From positions 1 through 5,566 of the forward strand of contig JAITPS010000227.1 of NCBI GenBank assembly GCA_031289325.1: a DNA stretch of 5,566 nt. The letters run 5' to 3'. Under the pieces are notes generated by a model. That model searched no databases and was not told the origin of the DNA. It saw only the letters and a list, made by a program, of their open reading frames with translations. Position numbers and translations under genes: made by a program. Origin of the DNA: Candidatus Methanovirga meridionalis (GTDB taxonomy: Archaea; Methanobacteriota; Methanobacteria; Methanobacteriales; Methanobacteriaceae). How positions within the stretch are numbered: the stretch's first letter is position 1; each line of letters opens with the position of its first letter. Shown here piece after piece: positions 5,384-5,566 of the stretch.

Positions 5384-5566
5384 TATCATTAATAAAAAAT
5401 ATCATTAATAAAAATATCATTAATAAAAAATATCATTAATAAAAAATATCATTAATAAAAAATATCATTAATAAAAAATATCATTAATAAAAAATATCAT
5501 TAATAAAAAATATCATTAATAAAAATATCATTAATAAAAATATCATTAATAAAAATATCATTAATA
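5384..5566. repeat. 15/16-bp tandem repeat array, 11 full units plus one partial, continuing past the right edge
   Basis: Units of tatcattaataaaaaa begin at 5384, 5400, 5415, 5431, 5447, 5463, 5479, 5495, 5511, 5526 and 5541, with an unfinished one at 5556. Lengths are 16, 15, then six of 16, then three of 15; the difference is one A in the A-run. The unit resembles tatcattaaaaaata at 687-701 in the other upstream module. The array is cut by the window edge, and no gene is seen in or beside it. Confidence 0.96.

Overview
The window is extremely A+T-rich, especially between genes. It encodes archaeal-looking proteins with GGTG and GGAG-type ribosome binding sites, TAA stops and heavy use of ATA, TTA and AAT codons. 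Very low G+C genes separated by long, repeat-filled spacers suggest a gut methanogen of the Methanobacteriales, with Methanosphaera the first guess and Methanobrevibacter the alternative. This is an inference from composition and protein style; no rRNA or methanogenesis gene is present to settle it.

All three credible genes lie on the minus strand. Reading in the direction of transcription, from right to left, the window opens with a repeat-rich upstream region (5175-5566). It holds a 15/16-bp tandem array running off the right edge, two copies of a 20-bp unit and a perfect 20-bp duplication. Next come two adjacent ABC exporter half-transporters, 5174-3411 and 3411-1675, forming one operon with a stop/start overlap. 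About 1.05 kb without a convincing gene follows (624-1674), containing at least five different tandem repeats. A 131-codon gene (623-228) comes next, tentatively related to phage minor tail proteins. The left edge is an 11-unit, 15-bp tandem array (1-165).

The two ABC proteins are complementary halves of a heterodimeric type IV (ABCB-like) exporter. The first has Asp in place of the catalytic Glu and Gln in place of the switch His, but a canonical LSGGQ signature. The second has canonical Walker A, Walker B and His but a degenerate LSVGE signature. Together they should make one consensus and one degenerate ATP site, as in the LmrCD, BmrCD and TM287/288 exporters. The second gene has no ATG or GTG at its expected start: a strong GGAGGG ribosome binding site is followed by TAATC where TAATG would be expected.

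The most unusual feature is that the ABC operon and the unrelated 131-codon gene share the same upstream module in the same orientation. It consists of a 24-bp identical block, a further block of about 74 bp that aligns without gaps, and copies of the same 20-bp tandem unit (five in one place, two in the other). This points to a duplicated regulatory region or a small non-coding mobile repeat.
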